Shown: piece after piece, positions 24,935 to 33,688 of the stretch
How the letters are laid out: every line of letters starts with the position of its first letter
How positions within the stretch are numbered: position 1 is the stretch's first letter
Source: VGJW01 sp035285595
GTDB taxonomy: Bacteria > Cyanobacteriota > Sericytochromatia > S15B-MN24 > VGJW01
Direction of reading: 5' to 3'
DNA length: 64,000 bases
Assembly (NCBI GenBank): GCA_035285595.1
Contig: JAYKGV010000062.1
Location: 1 to 64,000, forward strand
Position numbers and translations under genes: made by a program
The notes under the pieces: generated by a model
The model's database searches: none
What the model was told of the DNA's origin: nothing
Seen by the model: only the letters and a program-made list of their open reading frames with translations

Positions 24935-26338
24935 TTGAGGATCCCCACAAACCTCCACTTCGTCGGCATCGGCGGCGTGGGCATGAGTGCCGTAGCCTCC
25001 GTCTGGCACGATCTCAACGGGCGTTCGAGCGGTACGGATCTGCATGTCTCCGCTACCGTCCGGCGGTTGTGTGAACAGGGCATCGCGGTGGGCATCGGGC
25101 ACGATGCCAAACATCTCGAACCCTTGCTGACCGAGGGTCGACCGGTCCATGCCGGTCTCGTGGTTTCGACGGCCGTACCCCAGGACAATCCCGAGTTGAT
25201 GGAGGCTCGGCGGCTCGGCATGCCCATCTTTCATCGCTCCGAAATTCTCGCGGCGCTGATGACTGGCCATCGATCGGTGGCGGTCAGCGGGACCCACGGC
25301 AAGACCACGACTACAGGCATGCTGGGCACCTTGCTGATTGAGGCAGGGGCGGATCCAACGCTGCTCATCGGCGGGGACCTTCCTGCCATCGGTGGTAACG
25401 CCCGAACGGGCCAAGGCCCTTGGCTGGTCGCCGAAGCCGACGAGTCAGACAAATCCATGCAGCGCCTGACGGCAGACTGGGTCATCTTGACCAACCTCGA
25501 GGGCGACCACCTCGAGCATTATCGGGACCTCGACGAGATCCTCGACACGATGGCCACCTGGATCTCCCGGCTCCCCGCTCACGCCGTGGTCATTGCCTGC
25601 ATCGACGATCCGGGAGTACGCACCTTGTTGCCGCGTCTCGAAAGGACGATCGTGACCTATGGATTCTCCCCTGAGGCCGATCATCGCATCACGACAGAGG
25701 CACTCTCCGGCGCCGGTTCGATGTTCGAGATGGATGGAATCAAGTGGCAGGTCGGAGTTCCCGGTCGGCACAACATCTGCAATGCGGCTGCCGCTCTTGT
25801 CACGGCGATGGAGATGGGATTTTCCCCTGAGACCCTTGAAGCCGGACTGCCACGATTCAAGGGAGTCGGTCGGCGGTTCCAGGATCGCGGCACGGTGGCC
25901 GGTGTCCAGATCCTCGAAGACTATGCTCACCATCCTTCCGAGATCAAGGCGACCCTCGCCGCGGCCAAGTTATTGAACCGGCCCATCTGGGTCATCTTCC
26001 AGCCGCATCGCTACAGCCGCACCACGGCGCTTTTCGGGGACTTTGCGCGGGCCTTCGACGAAGCATCCGGGGTTGCTTTTCTTGATATCTACGGAGCAGG
26101 CGAAGCTCCGACGGAGGTATCGTCGTCGCAGCTCGCGGATGCCGTCAGACAGGGCAATCCGGACCTCAAGGTCTGCTACTGGCCTGACCCCCAGCGTGCA
26201 GCAAACCAAGCAGAGACGCTCGTTCAGCCGGGTGACCTGCTCATCTTGATGGGAGCGGGCAATGTCAACCGGCTGGCGGAACCCTTGCTGGAGGCGCTCG
26301 AGGCTCGAGCGCAAGCCGCCGCAAAGCCCTCTGCCTGA
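24935..26338 (+). CDS. murC: UDP-MurNAc:L-alanine ligase
   Basis: The ligase that attaches the first stem-peptide residue, L-alanine, to UDP-MurNAc; 467 residues from the chosen start. LHFVGIGGVGMSAVA is the N-terminal nucleotide fold, VSGTHGKTTTTGML the ATP loop, EADESDKSMQRL and NLEGDHLEHY follow, and EDYAHHPSEIKATL and FQPHRYSRT are the C-terminal signatures. TTG at 24935 is preferred: GAGGA lies about six bases upstream and the family N-terminus begins a few residues later. An ATG at 24764 would add 57 residues of low-complexity sequence and cannot be excluded. Confidence 0.94.
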   Translation: MRIPTNLHFVGIGGVGMSAVASVWHDLNGRSSGTDLHVSATVRRLCEQGIAVGIGHDAKHLEPLLTEGRPVHAGLVVSTAVPQDNPELMEARRLGMPIFHRSEILAALMTGHRSVAVSGTHGKTTTTGMLGTLLIEAGADPTLLIGGDLPAIGGNARTGQGPWLVAEADESDKSMQRLTADWVILTNLEGDHLEHYRDLDEILDTMATWISRLPAHAVVIACIDDPGVRTLLPRLERTIVTYGFSPEADHRITTEALSGAGSMFEMDGIKWQVGVPGRHNICNAAAALVTAMEMGFSPETLEAGLPRFKGVGRRFQDRGTVAGVQILEDYAHHPSEIKATLAAAKLLNRPIWVIFQPHRYSRTTALFGDFARAFDEASGVAFLDIYGAGEAPTEVSSSQLADAVRQGNPDLKVCYWPDPQRAANQAETLVQPGDLLILMGAGNVNRLAEPLLEALEARAQAAAKPSA

Positions 26339-26341
26339 CCC

Positions 26342-27223
26342 ATGACGACGACGGCCGCCGCCGGCATCACCCTCGCGCAACTGACGACATGGAGGGTAGG
26401 GGGGCCCGTCCGGCGCCTCATCGAGTCTTCCGATGCCACGCTCCTCGCACGAGAAGTGAGTGACTCTCTGGAGCGTGGGCATCCTTGGACGGTCCTTGGC
26501 AAAGGCAGCAATATCTTGGCCGCGGACGAAGGATTCGACGGCACCATCTTGCGTCTGCAAGACGATCCGCGGGCCGTGAAGGTCAGCGGGAACGAAGTGC
26601 ACGCTCCCGCCGGCCTTGCCAACGGTCTGGTGGTCAAGGCAGCCATGACGGCAGGACTCGGTGGCCTCGCCTTCCTTTCCAGCATCCCCGGCACCCTCGG
26701 CGGCGCGGTGTTCATGAACGCTGGCGCCCACGGGGTGCAAACACATGAGGTTCTGGCACGAGCACTTGTGCTGCGTCCGGGATATTCGCCGGAGTGGTGG
26801 CCCCCGGAGGCCTTCGGTTTCGGATACCGTCATTCGTGCCTGCAACACCAGCAGGCGCTCGTCCTGGAGGTGGTCCTGCGCGGGAGGCCCGCGCCCCCGC
26901 AGGAGACCCGTGCAGAAATCCAGGCTCTCGCAGCTTGGCGGCGGGCTCGACAACCGCAAGAACCTAGCGCGGGCTCGGTCTTTCGCAACCCCGAGGGTAC
27001 CTCGGCTGGCCATCTGATCGAAGCCGCGGGCCTGAAGGGCCTGCGCATCGGCGATGCCTGCGTGTCGCCCATGCACGCCAACTTCATCGTCAACTGCGGC
27101 CACGCCACGGCGCGTGACATGAACAAGCTGATTGCCACCGTACGAGCGCGCGTTCATGAAACCCATGGGCTGTGGCTTCATCCGGAGGTCCGGGGACTTG
27201 GCGTCGAGGTGGGACGACCTTGA
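26342..27223 (+). CDS. murB: UDP-N-acetylenolpyruvoylglucosamine reductase
   Basis: A 293-residue FAD enzyme that reduces UDP-GlcNAc-enolpyruvate to UDP-MurNAc. LTTWRVGGPVRRLIE and VLGKGSNILAADEGFDG are FAD-binding stretches, GTLGGAVFMNAGAHG is a family signature, GFGYRHS lies in the substrate site, and SAGSVFRNPEG holds the catalytic serine. It starts three bases after murC. Its last bases overlap the ftsQ TTG start as TTGA. Confidence 0.95.
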   Translation: MTTTAAAGITLAQLTTWRVGGPVRRLIESSDATLLAREVSDSLERGHPWTVLGKGSNILAADEGFDGTILRLQDDPRAVKVSGNEVHAPAGLANGLVVKAAMTAGLGGLAFLSSIPGTLGGAVFMNAGAHGVQTHEVLARALVLRPGYSPEWWPPEAFGFGYRHSCLQHQQALVLEVVLRGRPAPPQETRAEIQALAAWRRARQPQEPSAGSVFRNPEGTSAGHLIEAAGLKGLRIGDACVSPMHANFIVNCGHATARDMNKLIATVRARVHETHGLWLHPEVRGLGVEVGRP

Positions 27224-28149
27224 AGATCAGGGCCTCGCGCAGGGCCCGACGCATCCGTGGTGTCGTCGGCGGGGTAGGACTCCTGCTGCTCGGCGGATTC
27301 TGGGTCACCCCGGGTTGGATCTGGCGTGGCGAGACCCGTGTGACGGGTCTATCGGACCCTTCTCTCGAGCGCAAGATCCGCTCTATGATGCCGCGCCCCC
27401 CCATGCCGCTATGGGCCATCGACGCCCCGGGCCTGGCCCGTCGGATGGAATCCCTGCCTCAAGTCCGGGAGGCCAGGCTCATCCGCCGTGCGTGGCCGGC
27501 AAGACTAGAGGCCAGAATGATCCTGCGTCAGCCATTGGCTTGGGTGGTGACCCCGACGGGAGTGCTCGGGATCGATGCGGAAGGGGTCCTCTTTCCGGTT
27601 GCCGAACGAAAACAACCGTTGCCCAAGGTCGTCGGCCTGCCCGAACATGCCGGACGGCCCACACGTGAACAGATCGCCCGCTGGCTAAGGCTTCAGGGTC
27701 CTGGTCCAGGCAGCCTTTCTTACTCGGCTGGGTGCTGGACCTGGACGCGCCCACCCTACGGCATCCGACTCGATACCCTCGACGATCTCGAGCGCAAGTA
27801 CTCCGTGGCACGGCACGTGGCCAAACTGGCGCAGGACCAGAAGGAACAGGTAACATGGATAGACGTGGGCTTTCCGGATGCACCATCTTTCCGGTCGATC
27901 AAGCCATCCGGAGGGGGAACGGGTGAAAAAAGGCTGGGAGCTTCCCGTCATGGCCATCACGGTGCTTCTGGGAGCTCTGCTGGCCACACAGTTCCGCAGT
28001 CAGGCCGTCTTCGCGCGCCAGGACCTTCCGAGCCGGCGCAGCGAGGACTTGCTGCGGATGCTCAAGGAAGTCGAAGCAGAGAAAGACGCGCTCAGCTTGG
28101 AGGTGACTCAGCTGCGAGAGCAGCGTCGCCGTCCGGCAAAGTCCGTTGA
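27220..28149 (+). CDS. ftsQ: FtsQ-type POTRA division protein
   Basis: Position and architecture identify FtsQ/DivIB: a basic tail (KIRASRRARRIRG), one membrane helix (VVGGVGLLLLGGFWV), a POTRA domain (ETRVTGLSDPSLERKI to ARLIRRAWPARLEARMI) and a beta domain with LDTLDDLERKYSVARHVAKL and TWIDVGFPDAP. The TTG start at 27220 overlaps the murB stop (TTGA). The open frame runs to 28149, giving 309 residues, but the last 75 residues lie inside the next gene in another frame and look unstructured. Family proteins would be expected to end close to 27920. Either the overlap is real or a stop has been lost through an indel. Confidence 0.85.
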   Translation: MKIRASRRARRIRGVVGGVGLLLLGGFWVTPGWIWRGETRVTGLSDPSLERKIRSMMPRPPMPLWAIDAPGLARRMESLPQVREARLIRRAWPARLEARMILRQPLAWVVTPTGVLGIDAEGVLFPVAERKQPLPKVVGLPEHAGRPTREQIARWLRLQGPGPGSLSYSAGCWTWTRPPYGIRLDTLDDLERKYSVARHVAKLAQDQKEQVTWIDVGFPDAPSFRSIKPSGGGTGEKRLGASRHGHHGASGSSAGHTVPQSGRLRAPGPSEPAQRGLAADAQGSRSRERRAQLGGDSAARAASPSGKVR

Positions 28150-28600
28150 CACTTTCCCGGAACAGGCCGTTCCAGCTTTGGAGGGTCCAGGAATAGAGGT
28201 CGTCCTGACCGATAGCGAAAAACCCACCGGCAAAGGTGAAGACCCGAACATCGCCATCGTCCATAACGATGACCTCCTGCGCCTGGTCAACGAACTGAGA
28301 ACCGCAGGGGCGGAGGCCGTATCGGTCAACGACCAGCGGATGTCGGAGTCCTCCGAGATCGCCTGTGCAGGAACCACCATCCTCATCAACAAGACGCGTA
28401 TCGCGCCGCCCTTCACGGTGAGGGCCATCGGCGCCGGCGAAGCCATGCGCTCGGCGCTCGCGATGCGGGGGGGGATCATCGAGTACCTGAGGTTCTACGG
28501 AATTGAGGTGGACGTTCAAATTCGAGAACGCCTGAATGTTCCGGCGTATGCGGGCAGCAGCCTGCTCCGCCACGCACGTCCGGTGACTTCGGGTTCATGA
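27923..28600 (+). CDS. DUF881 family membrane protein
   Basis: A 225-residue protein with one N-terminal membrane helix (LPVMAITVLLGALLATQF), a coiled coil (SEDLLRMLKEVEAEKDALSL) and a C-terminal globular part with PGIEVVLTDSEKP, IVHNDDLLRLVNELR and GAEAVSVNDQRM, all typical of DUF881. Such proteins occur beside division genes in several Gram-positive and related lineages; their biochemical role is not established. GTG at 27923 is chosen for the strong GGAGGGGG six bases upstream. It overlaps the ftsQ frame by 227 bases and the next gene by four. Confidence 0.88.
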   Translation: MKKGWELPVMAITVLLGALLATQFRSQAVFARQDLPSRRSEDLLRMLKEVEAEKDALSLEVTQLREQRRRPAKSVDTFPEQAVPALEGPGIEVVLTDSEKPTGKGEDPNIAIVHNDDLLRLVNELRTAGAEAVSVNDQRMSESSEIACAGTTILINKTRIAPPFTVRAIGAGEAMRSALAMRGGIIEYLRFYGIEVDVQIRERLNVPAYAGSSLLRHARPVTSGS

Positions 28601-28947
28601 AGGCTGGGCTGCTCATCGCAGGTGCCCTGTTCGCTGGCATCCTGATCGGGGCCTATGCGCCCATGACCATTCCCCAGGAATGGTCCAAGTACGTCGCCGT
28701 GGGCATCCTCGCAGCGCTCGACACAGGCTTGGGCGGAGTGCGTTCAGGGCTTGACGACAAGTTCGACCTGGCGGTCTTTGCCAGTGGTTTCACGGCAAAT
28801 TCGCTTCTGGCCGCCGGCCTTACCCTTCTTGGTGATAAACTGGGTATTGACCTGTACCTCGCCGCGATCGTGGTCTTCGGGACGAGACTCTTCGAGAACC
28901 TGGCCAAGATCCGGCGCTTGCTGCTGGACCGATACTGGTCCCGCTAG
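28597..28947 (+). CDS. sbp: Small basic protein (DUF1290, Sbp)
   Basis: A 116-residue membrane protein with three to four hydrophobic segments: LLIAGALFAGILIGAYAP at the N-terminus, then YVAVGILAALDTGLGGVRSGL, FDLAVFASGFTANSLLAAGL and LAAIVVFGTRLFENLAKIRRL. The ALDTGLGGVR and GTRLF(E/Q)N stretches are the family signature. Sbp genes lie next to ftsZ or division genes in Bacillus and relatives; function is unknown. It overlaps the DUF881 gene by four bases and precedes ftsZ by 33. Confidence 0.9.
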   Translation: MKAGLLIAGALFAGILIGAYAPMTIPQEWSKYVAVGILAALDTGLGGVRSGLDDKFDLAVFASGFTANSLLAAGLTLLGDKLGIDLYLAAIVVFGTRLFENLAKIRRLLLDRYWSR

Positions 28948-28980
28948 TCCTTCAACCCATCCACAAGGGAGCCCTGCACC

Positions 28981-30096
28981 TTGTCCGAATTCCTCGAAGC
29001 CCTTCCCGTAGACATCAAGGTTTGTGGGGTAGGTGGCGGCGGCGGCAATGCCGTCAACAGCATGGTCAAGGCCAGAATCGAGGGCGTAAGCTTCATCTCG
29101 CTCAACACCGACGTCCAGGCTCTGAAGCACAATGATGCCGAGGAACGGGTCCAGCTTGGCCGCAAGCTCAGCCGCGGCAGGGGCGTGGGCGGCGATCCGG
29201 AGAAGGGTGCCAGGGCGGCCGAGGAGTCTGCGGACGAGATTCGTGAACGTCTCCAAGGTGCCGAGATGGTCTTCGTGACGGCAGGCATGGGAGGCGGGAC
29301 CGGCACGGGAGCAGCTCCGGTCATTGCCTCGATTGCCCGTGAGCTCGGAGCTTTGACGGTCGGAGTGGTGACGAGGCCCTTCGAGTTCGAAGGCCCCCCC
29401 AAGGCTCAATCGGCCGCAGAAGGCATAGCCAATCTACTCGATAGCGTCGATGCGCTGATCGTCATCCCCAACGAGCGCCTGCGCGAACACTTCGGGGACA
29501 TGCCACTGGTGGATGCCTTCAAGGCAGCTGATGACCTGCTTCGTCAAGCTGTGCAGACCATTTCCGATGTCGTGGTGGCTCCCGGCTATCTCAACATCGA
29601 CTTCGAAGATGTCAAAAAAATCATGGCTCGCGCCGGCTCTGCCCTGATGGGCATGGGCATGGCAACTGGCAAGGATCGCGCTGCGGAGGCCGCCAGACAG
29701 GCCATCGCTTCACCCTTGCTCGAATCGAGCTTCCAGGGAGCGTCGGGCTTGATCGTGAATATCCGCGCTGGCCAAGCCGACTTCAAACTGCACGAGATGG
29801 ACGAGGCCATGGCGATCATCCGCGCCGAAAGTCATCCTGATGCCCATACGAAAGTAGGCCTCATCTGGGATGAGACACTCGGGGGAGCCGTTCAGGTGAC
29901 GGTCATTGCCACGGGCTTCAAGAGCCGACAGGACTATGGAGGTTACGGCAATGCCTATGCCGCTCGTCCACTTGCCCAGTCGGGCAATGGAAACGGTCCC
30001 ATCCAGCCGTCTTCGTCTCCTGAAGGGGACGGTGGTGCCCAGTTGCCCGCCTTCCTGCGCACCCATGTCCCGTCGTCCACGAGGCCACGCTCCTGA
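28981..30096 (+). CDS. ftsZ: Cell division GTPase
   Basis: The tubulin homologue that forms the division ring; 371 residues. DIKVCGVGGGGGNAVNSM is the nucleotide loop, GMGGGTGTGAAPV the tubulin signature, and NLLDSVDALIVIPNERL and VSFISLNTDVQAL are typical. The core is followed by a short linker and a weak C-terminal tail (QLPAFLRTHVPSSTRPRS): PAFLR is the conserved tail motif that FtsA, SepF or ZipA-type partners bind. Start is TTG (28981) with an AGGGAG upstream. No ftsA lies between ftsQ and ftsZ. Its stop overlaps the proposed CTG start of ileS. Confidence 0.97.
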   Translation: MSEFLEALPVDIKVCGVGGGGGNAVNSMVKARIEGVSFISLNTDVQALKHNDAEERVQLGRKLSRGRGVGGDPEKGARAAEESADEIRERLQGAEMVFVTAGMGGGTGTGAAPVIASIARELGALTVGVVTRPFEFEGPPKAQSAAEGIANLLDSVDALIVIPNERLREHFGDMPLVDAFKAADDLLRQAVQTISDVVVAPGYLNIDFEDVKKIMARAGSALMGMGMATGKDRAAEAARQAIASPLLESSFQGASGLIVNIRAGQADFKLHEMDEAMAIIRAESHPDAHTKVGLIWDETLGGAVQVTVIATGFKSRQDYGGYGNAYAARPLAQSGNGNGPIQPSSSPEGDGGAQLPAFLRTHVPSSTRPRS

Positions 30097-32813
30097 AGGA
30101 AACGCTGCACCTTCCGCAGACCGAGTTCCCGATGCGTGCCAACGCCTCGGAACGGGAGCCTGCCCTGCAGGCCCGATGGCGAGAGATGGATCTCTATGCT
30201 GCGTTCCTTGCCAAGCGGGCCGGAGGCCCGGCCTTTGTCCTGCATGACGGTCCGCCCTACTCCAGTTCGGGCAAGATCCATATCGGTCATGCACTCAACA
30301 AGATCCTGAAGGATATTGTCGTCAAGTCCAAGGCGATGGCGGGCTTCTACACTCCCTTCGTTCCTGGATACGACACCCACGGCCTGCCCACGGAGGTAGC
30401 TGCCCTGAAGGAGCTGAAGGCCCGCAACAATCTGGCTCCACTGGCCCTGCGGCAGCTGTGCAGGAACTTCGCCGAGCGCAGCATCGCCGGACAGAAGCAG
30501 GCTTTCCAGCGGCTGGGCGTCCTTGCGGACTGGGAGCATCCTTACGTCACCATGGACCCAGCGTTCGAGGCGACTCAGTTGCGCCTGTTCGGCCGGATGG
30601 CTGCCAACGGACACATCTACAAGGGGCTCAAGCCCGTTCACTGGTGCGCGACGTGTCGAACCGCCCTTGCCGAGGCCGAGGTGGAATACGAAGACCACAC
30701 CTCGACTGCGGCGCATGTGGCCTTCCCGATTGAAGACACCGCGCGGCCGGACCTTGCCGGGGCAGCTCTCCTGATCTGGACGACCACTCCCTGGACCCTT
30801 CCAGCCAACCTGGCCATCTGTGTCCACCCTGAGCTCTCCTATGTGGTCGTTCAGTCTGGTGAACGGCGTCTCGTCGTCGCCGAAGGCCGCCTTGCGGCCT
30901 TGCGGACCGAAGTTCCCGAGCTTGCCGAGGCCCGGATTGTCGCTGGTCCCTTCAGCGGTCGTTCCCTGGAAGGTCTCCGCTACAAGCATGCGTGGCTTGA
31001 TCGAACGAGTCCTGTGATCACGGGCGATCACGTCACGCTCGAGGCGGGCTCAGGTCTGGTGCACACGGCACCCGGACACGGGCATGACGACTACTTGGCG
31101 GGTATCCGTCATGATCTCGGGATTCTGGCTCCCGTAGATGATCGCGGGATCTTCACGGCCGATGCCGGCGAGCTTGTGTCAGGGCTCTCCTTGAAGGATG
31201 GCGGCAAAGCCATCCTTGAGACCTTGTCCGAGGCAGGCGTGCTACTGGCTTCAGGTCCTCATGACCACAGTTATCCTCACTGTTGGCGTTGCCACCAGCC
31301 CGTGATCTTCCGCGCGACGGAGCAGTGGTTCGCGTCAGTCGCAGGTTTTCGGGACAAGGCCTTGTCGGCCATCGGCACCGTCCGTTGGCAACCTGCGAGC
31401 GGCGAGAATCGTATCCGCCGGATGGTGGAAGGACGAACGGATTGGTGCATCTCGCGGCAACGAACGTGGGGAGTCCCGATTCCGGTGCTCTACTGCACGA
31501 GTTGTCGGACAGCCTGCATGAACGAAACTACGGTGGGCCACATCGCAGACAAGGTGGAAACCGAAGGCGCAGATGCCTGGTGGATCCACTCGGCCTCGGA
31601 GTTGCTTCCTGCCGGGACGGACTGTGCGTCATGTGGCGGCAAAGAGTTCCGCAAGGAATCCGACATCATGGATGTGTGGTTCGACTCGGGCGTGACCCAC
31701 GAAGCCGTTTGTCGGGCACGTGGCCTTGGCTGGCCCAGCGACATGGTGCTCGAGGGTTCGGACCAGTATCGCGGCTGGTTCCAGAGTTCCCTGTTGACGG
31801 CGGTTGCCACGGAAGGCCGTGCACCTTACCGCCGAGTGGTGAGCCATGGTTTCGCGCTCGACGGGCAAGGACGCAAGATGTCGAAGAGCATGGGAAACGT
31901 CGTCGATCCCGACGTCGTGATTGGTAAGGTGGGGGCAGATGTGCTACGCCTCTGGGTCTCGAGCGTCGATATCAGCAACGATGTACGAATCGGCGACCTG
32001 ATTCTGCAGCAATTGGCGGAAGTTTATCGAAAGATCCGCAATACCGCCCGTTTCCTCTTGGGTAGTCTCGCGGACTTCGATGCCCGTCGACACGTCGTGC
32101 CGTTCGAAAGGATGCGCCTCATCGACAAGATGGCTTTGGTCCGTCTTGCAGAAGTTCTCACCAAGATCCGTTCCGCCTACGATGAGGTGGCCTTGCAGGG
32201 CTTGTACCAAGTGCTGCAGAACCACTGCGTGGTGGACCTTTCGTCATTTTACCTCGATGTGACCAAGGACAGGCTATACGCCTCGGGTGAGGACGACGCT
32301 GCGCGTCGCTCGGTCCAGACAGTCCTCGCACATGAGTTGCGCGCGCTCATGACGCTTGTCGCCCCGGTCCTCTCCCACCTCGCCGAGGACATTCACGACC
32401 ACCTTCCGCCCGGTCTGCGGACGGAAGCATCCAGCGTGTTCCTTCTGGATCTGCCCGATGCTCCGAGAGAGTGGCAGGTGACTCCCGCAGAGCAGGCGGT
32501 GTGGGATCAGCTGCACCAGTGGCGGCAGGAGGCCCAGAGCCTGCTGGAGCAGGCCAGGCAAGCGAAACTCATCGGCTCGTCGGTCGAAGCCGAGGTGACC
32601 CTGCCGGCGCTCCCTCTTCCAGAGGACGAGCTTTGCGAGATCTTCAATGTCTCTCGGATCCGCCTCGGCTCCACCGTCTCTGTCAGGTGCGCCGGCGGCG
32701 AGAAGTGTCCACGTTGCTGGAAACAGGTGGAGACCCTCGAAGGCCCGCACGGTGTGTGCCAGCGGTGTCACATCGTCCTTGCCGCTCCGGCCCCCGCTGC
32801 GACCGGCGGCTGA
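30093..32813 (+). CDS. ileS: Isoleucyl-tRNA synthetase, probable CTG start
   Basis: Charges tRNA-Ile; 906 residues from the chosen start. Class I motifs are KIHIGHALNK and GRKMSKSMGNV; the C-terminal zinc site is CPRCWK with CQRCH. The first ATG is at 30132, but the frame upstream reads KETLHLPQTEFP, the normal IleS N-terminus, so translation must begin earlier. The only plausible codon is CTG at 30093, which overlaps the ftsZ stop as CTGA and has GAGG about eight bases upstream. Starting at 30132 would remove conserved residues. It belongs to the ileS type with the C-terminal zinc finger. Confidence 0.93.
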   Translation: MKETLHLPQTEFPMRANASEREPALQARWREMDLYAAFLAKRAGGPAFVLHDGPPYSSSGKIHIGHALNKILKDIVVKSKAMAGFYTPFVPGYDTHGLPTEVAALKELKARNNLAPLALRQLCRNFAERSIAGQKQAFQRLGVLADWEHPYVTMDPAFEATQLRLFGRMAANGHIYKGLKPVHWCATCRTALAEAEVEYEDHTSTAAHVAFPIEDTARPDLAGAALLIWTTTPWTLPANLAICVHPELSYVVVQSGERRLVVAEGRLAALRTEVPELAEARIVAGPFSGRSLEGLRYKHAWLDRTSPVITGDHVTLEAGSGLVHTAPGHGHDDYLAGIRHDLGILAPVDDRGIFTADAGELVSGLSLKDGGKAILETLSEAGVLLASGPHDHSYPHCWRCHQPVIFRATEQWFASVAGFRDKALSAIGTVRWQPASGENRIRRMVEGRTDWCISRQRTWGVPIPVLYCTSCRTACMNETTVGHIADKVETEGADAWWIHSASELLPAGTDCASCGGKEFRKESDIMDVWFDSGVTHEAVCRARGLGWPSDMVLEGSDQYRGWFQSSLLTAVATEGRAPYRRVVSHGFALDGQGRKMSKSMGNVVDPDVVIGKVGADVLRLWVSSVDISNDVRIGDLILQQLAEVYRKIRNTARFLLGSLADFDARRHVVPFERMRLIDKMALVRLAEVLTKIRSAYDEVALQGLYQVLQNHCVVDLSSFYLDVTKDRLYASGEDDAARRSVQTVLAHELRALMTLVAPVLSHLAEDIHDHLPPGLRTEASSVFLLDLPDAPREWQVTPAEQAVWDQLHQWRQEAQSLLEQARQAKLIGSSVEAEVTLPALPLPEDELCEIFNVSRIRLGSTVSVRCAGGEKCPRCWKQVETLEGPHGVCQRCHIVLAAPAPAATGG

Positions 32814-33679
32814 TGGCGGAGCTTCCGCCAGGCTGGGTTTGGCTGGCCGGGGACCGACTGCTCGCGTGGCGGGGGACTGCAGCTCCCGTCCATGGGTTCA
32901 CGAGCCGCCGGGGAGGATTCTCCCATCCGCCCTTCGCGTCTCTCAATGTCTCCACCCGTCACGGCGATGCCCCTGAGGCCGTCTGGGAGAATATCCGCAG
33001 AATTCGCGAAGACCTCGGGATTTCCAGCTCCTGGACGATGCTCCACCAGGTCCACGGCAACGAGGTGGTTTGCATCGGCTCCGAGGAGAGGCATGTCGAT
33101 ACCAGGGGCGACGCGTTGCTCACCGATGTACCTGGCAAGACCCTCGCAGTGGGCGTGGCGGACTGCACCCCGATTCTGGCGTGGACGACCCAGGAGGCGG
33201 CGCATGAACCCGGCTCGCGGGTCGCGGCGATTCACGCCGGTTGGCGCGGCACCGCAGCCCAGGTAGCCGTGCGTACCCTTGACCATGCCAAGGACATCTG
33301 GGGCGTGAGCCCGGGAGCGTGGCGGGTGCTGCTGGGTCCCTCGGCACGCAGCTGCTGCTATGAAGTGGGCGAAGAGGTCGTCGAGGCGCTTGGAGATACC
33401 ATCGCCGACCTTGGTGGTCTGCACGCGGCGGACTCTACGGGCAGCCCACCCTGGCTTGACCGCTCACACGGACGCCCGCGCGTGTCGCCAGCCGTCGTCG
33501 CGCGCGCGCAGCTTCGTGCTGCTGGCGTCCCCCCCGAGCACATTCACGACTGTGGCATCTGCACCCTTTGTGGGGCCGAGACCTGGTTTTCCTACCGACG
33601 GGATGGGGTGCATTCGGGACGAGCCGTGGGAGTCATCGTCTGTCCTGATCTACTGCCGACGAAGCTGGCGACACGGTAG
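32813..33679 (+). CDS. pgeF: Multicopper-polyphenol-oxidase-like purine nucleoside phosphorylase (PgeF/YfiH)
   Basis: A 288-residue cytoplasmic protein of the YfiH/LACC1 family, whose members act on purine nucleosides and help discard mis-made peptidoglycan precursors in E. coli. Metal-site stretches are LHQVHGNEVV, GVADCTPIL, AIHAGWRGTAAQ, CCYEVGEEV and HDCGICTLC. It starts at 32813, overlapping ileS as TGATG. Its position at the end of the wall-synthesis run fits the peptidoglycan link. Confidence 0.92.
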   Translation: MAELPPGWVWLAGDRLLAWRGTAAPVHGFTSRRGGFSHPPFASLNVSTRHGDAPEAVWENIRRIREDLGISSSWTMLHQVHGNEVVCIGSEERHVDTRGDALLTDVPGKTLAVGVADCTPILAWTTQEAAHEPGSRVAAIHAGWRGTAAQVAVRTLDHAKDIWGVSPGAWRVLLGPSARSCCYEVGEEVVEALGDTIADLGGLHAADSTGSPPWLDRSHGRPRVSPAVVARAQLRAAGVPPEHIHDCGICTLCGAETWFSYRRDGVHSGRAVGVIVCPDLLPTKLATR

Positions 33680-33682
33680 CAT
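33677..33682 (+). promoter_or_regulatory. Candidate -10 element for a leaderless aldo/keto reductase mRNA
   Basis: TAGCAT ends six bases before the ATG at 33689. A GGAGG lies between but is only two bases from the ATG, too close to act as a normal ribosome-binding site. Confidence 0.4.
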
Positions 33683-33688
33683 GGAGGC

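Noticed and set aside
24730..25074. Plus-strand frame beginning MALTYGIAGQADDDGG before murC
   Set aside because: It overlaps murC in another frame, has low-complexity content and no conservation visible; the TAGGGT upstream may be a promoter only.
25970..27181. Minus-strand frame of 403 codons
   Set aside because: Antisense to murC and murB; composition is not protein-like.
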